Assembly: GCA_024405335.1 (NCBI GenBank)
Contig: JAKSOX010000067.1
Span: forward strand, 1-9,115
Origin: Kiritimatiellia bacterium
GTDB taxonomy: Bacteria > Verrucomicrobiota > Kiritimatiellia > RFP12 > UBA1067
Reading direction: 5' to 3'
Length of the DNA: 9,115 nucleotides
Shown: positions 7,201 through 9,115 of the stretch, one piece after another
How the letters are laid out: every line of letters begins with the position of its first letter
Position numbering within the stretch: position 1 is the first letter of the stretch
Position numbers and translations under genes: made by a program
Notes under the pieces: model-generated
The model's input: only the letters and a program-made list of their open reading frames with translations
Databases searched by the model: none
What the model was told of the DNA's origin: nothing

Positions 7201-9115
7201 GGCACGGGGGCGCCTTCGCGGACGAACGCGTCGCCGGAGGCGTCGTAGCGGGTCACGAACCCTTGCGAATATCCGTACAGACCGCCGGCGGTGCCGCCGG
7301 CCCACGCCTCGAAATTGCCCATGTCGCCAACGGAAACGACGTCGCAATCGCCGGGCCACGCCGCGCCCACGCCCAGGGAATAGCGCATGGCGGCGGACGC
7401 GCCGCCCGCGGAAATGCCGGACAACCCGGTCACCACCCACTGGCCGGGCTTCACCGCCAACGTGGTGGCCGCCGACTGCATCGTCAGTCCGGGCCAAACG
7501 GAGCTGTCGTGCAAGGACGCGGCGAGTTGCGGATTCACGGCGTTCGTGAACGCGTCGAGCCGCCACGCGGTCAGGCCGGAACGGCTGCCGTTGCCCCGGA
7601 CGTACCATCCGCCGACTTCGTCGACGGCCGCCGGCACGTCGTTCGCGTTCGAGGTCTCCAGCACGTTCGTGACGGTGGTGCGGCGGAACGGATCTTGCCA
7701 CCATGCGTCCGCCGGCGCGAAAAAGGCCGTCAACAGGTTGCTGTCCGTGACTTCGCAGTCGAACCGCCCTTCCGCGTCCACCGCCACCGGTTTGCCGCCG
7801 AATTCGAGACGCATCAGCTTCCACCCTTCCTTGACGGCTTCCACCTTCCCCGAAACGCGTTCGCCGGGATTCACGTACCCGGTCCTGAAATCCGTGAATA
7901 CGCCGATCGTTCCGCCGCCGACCACGCGGTAGCTGTCCTCCGTGAACAGCAGCGCGGGAAGGAATTGCACGTCCAGCGTGCGCAGCCCCGGCGCCACGGC
8001 GTGCCCGTACGATGTGACGCCCGCCGGCGCGTCGACCATGCGCACGCCGTTCGTCAACACGAACGCCAACTTGTAGGTGGTCGGGTCGGACGATTCAAAC
8101 GTCCACTCGTGCGATTGCCACGCGAAATTCGTGTACGTGCCCGCGTCTTTTCCGGGGTCGAGCGCGAAGGAGCCGTTGCGCACCGTCCAGTCCACCGCCT
8201 GCGGCTCGCCGTACTTGAGCGCGACGGCCGGGCCTTCGGCGCCCACGTGCACCAGCGTGCCGTCGTCGTCCGAAGCGAACAGACCGATTCCCGTTCCCGA
8301 AGGGTCGGCCAGGCCGACGTTGTCCAGCTGGTCCGCGTCGAAGGACGCCAGCGTCTTGGACGCCGACAAGTACCCGCCCACTGGATTCAGTTCGTAGACG
8401 CGCACCAACGCCGCCCGGGGAGACGTCTGGGCCGTCGCCACGACGAGATGCGGCGTGCCCGCCGCGAGCCCGGTCACGGCGATGCGCGCTCCGCCGTTCG
8501 CGGGGGAAAGCGTTTCCCCGATCTGGCTGAACGTTTCGCCGGAGACGCTGCCCGAGGGTTCCATGTCCACGGCGTAGATCCGTCCGTCGTCCGTGACGTA
8601 GTAGACGACGTCGCGGCGGTTGGCGCCGTCCTGCGCGTACGGCAGGGTGGCGACCGCGAGCGCGACTGGCGTGCCCCTGCCGCTGGTGCTCACCTCGTGG
8701 TCGCCCGTCAGCTGCACGCCCTCGGCCTTGAGGCCGCGCTGGACGTTGAAGCGCACGATGGCGCGGGCCGGCGCTCCGGACACGAAGCGGTTGACGTACA
8801 GGCGTTTGCCGTCGGCCGAAAACGCCGCCGCGTTGAACGCGCACGAAGCCGAATTCGACACCCGGTACGCGTTGGCGTAGCGGTCGACGGCGTTCGTCCA
8901 CAACGGCTCGCCGTTCAGCGGCACCGACAGCGCGAACGTGTTCGTGCGGGACGAAAACAGCACCAGATTGTACGGCGCGAACGCCGTCGCGGCGTCCGGA
9001 CGGAACGGCAAATCGCCGGCGTCGAACGTGCGGACGCGTTTGGCCGCGCCTTGCTCGAACCCCGCGAATTCGTATGTCGCCGCGACGCGACTCCGCGGGA
9101 CGTCGACGCCCAGCG
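1290..9115 (-). CDS. Giant modular beta-propeller-like repeat protein, probably secreted (5' end outside window)
   Basis: I do not recognise a named family. The frame runs uninterrupted from the right edge to a TGA at 1292-1290, giving 2607 complete codons. An in-frame TTG at 9011 is not the real start: the 34 codons before it (including ATYEFAGFEQGAAKRVRT) are open and read like the same protein, so the N-terminus and any signal peptide lie outside. The visible part divides into five modules of about 470-530 residues plus a C-terminal tail. Recurring motifs are FSxDGxRLY-like, GLKxxG, PHLY-like and LYDV-like, which resemble YVTN/PQQ-type beta-propeller blades. Linkers with Pro-x-x-GY and xVNG-type turns resemble divergent InlB B-repeats. 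No transmembrane segment, enzyme active site, LPXTG, PEP-CTERM or autotransporter barrel is evident. Most likely an extracellular or surface adhesin-like or binding protein; function unknown. The many long frames on other strands and phases here are GC-driven shadows. Confidence 0.9.
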   Translation of the reverse strand, partial: LGVDVPRSRVAATYEFAGFEQGAAKRVRTFDAGDLPFRPDAATAFAPYNLVLFSSRTNTFALSVPLNGEPLWTNAVDRYANAYRVSNSASCAFNAAAFSADGKRLYVNRFVSGAPARAIVRFNVQRGLKAEGVQLTGDHEVSTSGRGTPVALAVATLPYAQDGANRRDVVYYVTDDGRIYAVDMEPSGSVSGETFSQIGETLSPANGGARIAVTGLAAGTPHLVVATAQTSPRAALVRVYELNPVGGYLSASKTLASFDADQLDNVGLADPSGTGIGLFASDDDGTLVHVGAEGPAVALKYGEPQAVDWTVRNGSFALDPGKDAGTYTNFAWQSHEWTFESSDPTTYKLAFVLTNGVRMVDAPAGVTSYGHAVAPGLRTLDVQFLPALLFTEDSYRVVGGGTIGVFTDFRTGYVNPGERVSGKVEAVKEGWKLMRLEFGGKPVAVDAEGRFDCEVTDSNLLTAFFAPADAWWQDPFRRTTVTNVLETSNANDVPAAVDEVGGWYVRGNGSRSGLTAWRLDAFTNAVNPQLAASLHDSSVWPGLTMQSAATTLAVKPGQWVVTGLSGISAGGASAAMRYSLGVGAAWPGDCDVVSVGDMGNFEAWAGGTAGGLYGYSQGFVTRYDASGDAFVREGAPVPFALGPKIFAAAVAGRDVLYGLSATNLVAMDSATGAVVTNALALADGFAGLLGVSPAGADTSSPRLLVAYSTFTDACRVAVVPLVSDGLGAASPAPLADVSLAGFLGADPQVCALACLNDETRAFVPLNRNRTVVLEKKPAEVFAETCVLDENGAVIVPEDRSHSVALGDSLEFELAAPEGRLFSDLIVDGVRDASFRTVSNYVYAAASQKGYVRVTLVAKPAQSIVQTLVGPVFAEPAHATNRVALGESFRATYTPRTGYYVSGILTNGAPYAFTATPGFSVTLDTGALGAGVQVTVVASRLRKAAQHPWWENPVVVHVHEPAFKASGAFHMAGDGDFVAAGGRADEPASVLDVSAVEDADGGFSVVTNLPAGGSKYGAGVSAALNRAIFGRQTGNLSLAVPLVGEDGPFQIGNEDADSCMPVQFAFSTDARKVYAVANSPVPYFYAFTVADALSSDGVLLKNSSTVGGFGSGKNVCGIAYARVGAGAREHLYVALSDSSVMVKDLASPTEAAIGLLDAGAARLSLANASMSVCQAQDGIPHLAIASAADGASALEVFRMDADGRTAEAAPVLSLDAEHLAAMGIGDTTTSFATSVYGLEGGSAAILGWGGNFYAVKYVAPIEVTYAVTNGSGDRADQPFVVKSWFTDDEKRISFTAQPGNILKKVTVNGEPTPFTYGAASFDYLPGNDATQHVEVVFLPPACIPEPVGVAYEGVDEEARHVFALPEADGLEVTVYTNGVPLAPDAGYVVEDGKLLAGPFGTLRSDVHLVVSATPPRAPVAKPWHAAPTWFNTYLLNPAPGYVGDADAAHETGANWSLAATQDYLIDVAGGGRGGATLFRFGDVEEKQGKPVWQIAYSDALFGGGPLGGAAACKPINVALVGTTNGEYAVSLPLELGAGEVLDNAHVFRITAVQEDGVTPTNTPVRFAFSSDGTRLFGVAPFFTGVNEYRVVGGLKSAGANLVLVQNHPFRDDSSNPRSAAAFAYAEIPNVGMSSTDHLAFVTDSDGSLYRVSLEGDFTSHHCNAETNGVDITLYGERLQLAVAGVAATNLHLYAFFGPKVDASPGSHALMLYDVAQPEDDYKILGKRVFSVSDVLSWTMSTSSSAAKYREGGFCAMAVPDDERSFAFAVNSTREERNQARFMVRTVPDWTLAFSVVNGKCFVEGMTASTGEAVVKTGSATARFTCTEDYYLESYAVDDVPQPVSTVPPIRVLDVPVNEYNGRRHRVTVRFEKRVINLQLVGGVTAEELEDRSYYVTLPEDCPWEIRENGKLVDPDRATNVADNVVHYTPDTEVAVLNAVFAFYKPRPEIDESERWYAAGTALRWSHQPTEQGHLGEYSQRHFAGVNWAMDANGSYLLDVAGWAMGGASLYGVENLETGKVEAVGGTAGAEWQIDYATQLLEGNEYRYAQFNGGVVSKALGVAAIAVHDASILPTNSEVMLSMPLDLAGGELNNRNVFRITAFKPDDGKTFVKTPRSGAFTENGAFLWGVSDGFEGVYKYEVIDGLKSAGQKLKLVDVIPLTTGSEPSQPSANMAYAVLNDKEIAFVLGTNCVVYAVNLTDRTVSDTGVRGGSWHDQLAIAGVGKGIPHLYLARAAVTNVAYTGNSLLTLYDVDAETLALSLKESYTPQRVADWCGFEDVDYSWSYYTCAIAVPDNEKSLFMTWNFANEPRRQRRYVVQKSQPATLMLSCGPGVSSFSVVTSENPDPTPAAPEMEISVRPYTRVSFASYSPASGADAGVRMMRVGAELVDGDATRVTQTNGVWTVGSPATLRFGAGDCASSPDTTAADIVQAVTQSPSGQDLTDAEKGAVEANVAAAVSAVGGQRAAQWLEDAGWGASSGKALTAADVAAAKDVDLAALLGTEVLLSTGVVATITQAIETEDAHGEPQLAFTFVVEDGAGNGALALTAADVAAVVRNFVRKSETLGADEAWNAPETDDLDVSLSGDRKSATVSVKLGGSAQGFYKLILK
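1460..1488 (-). repeat. 29-bp exact direct repeat, copy A
   Basis: These 29 bases are identical to 1649-1677. In frame they encode ALTAADVAA. The copies are 189 bases apart, exactly 63 codons, so both are read in the same frame of the giant protein's tail. Confidence 0.9.
1649..1677 (-). repeat. 29-bp exact direct repeat, copy B
   Basis: Identical to 1460-1488 and read in the same frame as ALTAADVAA. Flanking residues differ (GKALTAADVAAAKD here, LALTAADVAAVVRN in copy A), so only this short core is conserved at the DNA level. Confidence 0.9.
1858..3254 (-). repeat. Module 5 of the giant protein
   Basis: Opens with WYAAGTALRW (first Trp 3254-3252) and continues with YLLDVAGWAMGGASLYG and EWQIDYATQLLEG. 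It then has VMLSMPLDLAGG, NVFRITA, FTENGAFLW (2762-2736), DGLKSAGQKL, EIAFVLGTN, IPHLYLARA, LTLYDVD and TCAIAVPDNEKS. Nearly every element pairs in order with module 4. It ends in a short linker (SFASYSPASGADAG, TNGVWTVGS) leading into the C-terminal tail. Confidence 0.75.
3255..4850 (-). repeat. Module 4 of the giant protein
   Basis: Opens with WHAAPTWF (first Trp 4850-4848) and continues with YLIDVAGGGRGGATLFRFG and PVWQIAYSDALF. It then has YAVSLPLELGAG, HVFRITA, FSSDGTRLF (4415-4389), GGLKSAGANL, HLAFVTDSDG, LHLYAFFG, LMLYDV and FCAMAVPDDERS. The linker carries FSVVNGKCFVEG and TCTEDYYLESYAVDD. It is 532 residues to the first Trp of module 5 and is strikingly similar to that module along its whole length. 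Confidence 0.75.
4851..6272 (-). repeat. Module 3 of the giant protein
   Basis: Opens with WWENP (6272-6258). The propeller-like part has LSLAVPLVGED, FSTDARKVY (5921-5895), EHLYVALSD, GIPHLAIA and ALEVFRMD. The linker follows, with FTAQPGNILKKVTVNGEP and later VTVYTNGVPLAPDAGY, both close to the InlB B-repeat-like pattern of a beta strand, Pro-Gly turn and a V-N-G hairpin. It is 474 residues to the first Trp of module 4. Confidence 0.65.
6273..7703 (-). repeat. Module 2 of the giant protein (divergent)
   Basis: Opens with WWQDPF (WW at 7703-7698). This is the most divergent copy: FSxDGxRLY and GLKxxG are not recognisable. It does hold VLYGLSATNLVAMDSATGAV, which resembles a PQQ-type propeller blade, and RLLVAYSTF at the place of LYDV in other copies. 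Two linker-like units follow, one with LIVDGVRD and one with PRTGYYVSGILTNG, the latter a good match to the divergent InlB B-repeat pattern. The copy is 477 residues from its first Trp to that of module 3. Confidence 0.5.
7704..9115 (-). repeat. Module 1 of the giant protein (N-terminal part cut by window edge)
   Basis: Propeller-like part contains FALSVPLNG, then FSADGKRLY (8822-8796), RGLKAEG, the PQQ-blade-like DGRIYAVDM, GTPHLVVA and LVRVYELN. It is followed by linker sequence with LTNGVRMVD (around 8041-8064) and LEFGGKPVAVD, ending FFAPAD just before the next module's WW. By alignment of SVPL with AVPL of module 3, which lies 90 residues after its WW, this module lacks only about 30 residues at the window edge. 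It is most like module 3: both share S[LF]DA[ED][HQ]L near the end of the propeller region. Confidence 0.65.

Noticed and set aside
9009..9011. TTG at 9011 as the start of the giant protein
   Set aside because: The same frame stays open to the window edge with in-character residues, no Shine-Dalgarno or signal peptide follows the TTG, and it would cut module 1 in the middle.

Overview
The window reads as a GC-rich bacterial chromosome segment (roughly two-thirds G+C by eye). All three genes lie on the minus strand and fill it almost completely. From right to left they are: a giant repeat protein (1290-9115, its 5' end outside the window), argB (344-1201), and the start of argD (1-347, its 3' end outside the window). 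The only non-coding stretch is about 90 bases between the giant gene and argB. No RNA genes, mobile elements or CRISPR arrays are visible.

The arginine genes are clear. ArgB (N-acetylglutamate kinase) and ArgD (acetylornithine aminotransferase) catalyse steps 2 and 4 of arginine biosynthesis. Their reading frames overlap in an ATGA, with a good Shine-Dalgarno for argD inside the argB 3' end, so they form a translationally coupled pair. A plausible extended -10 promoter sits directly in front of argB, so close that its mRNA may be leaderless or nearly so.

The giant gene has more than 2600 visible codons without a stop, and the frame is still open at the right edge. The protein is built from about five large modules of 470-530 residues. 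Most carry a tryptophan-rich opening, a beta-propeller-like region with recurring motifs (FSxDGxRLY-like, GLKxxG, PHLY-like, LYDV-like), and a beta-rich linker resembling divergent InlB B-repeats. The gene ends in an Ala/Asp-rich C-terminal tail finishing in GFYKLILK. I do not recognise a named family. It is most likely a secreted or surface-displayed repeat protein; its role is unknown.

Organism: very large, low-complexity-free, beta-rich secreted proteins with a terminal FYKL-like sequence beside ordinary housekeeping genes make me think of the PVC group, perhaps gut or environmental Kiritimatiellota. This is recollection and inference, not shown by a marker gene. The giant protein and the arg genes probably have no functional link.
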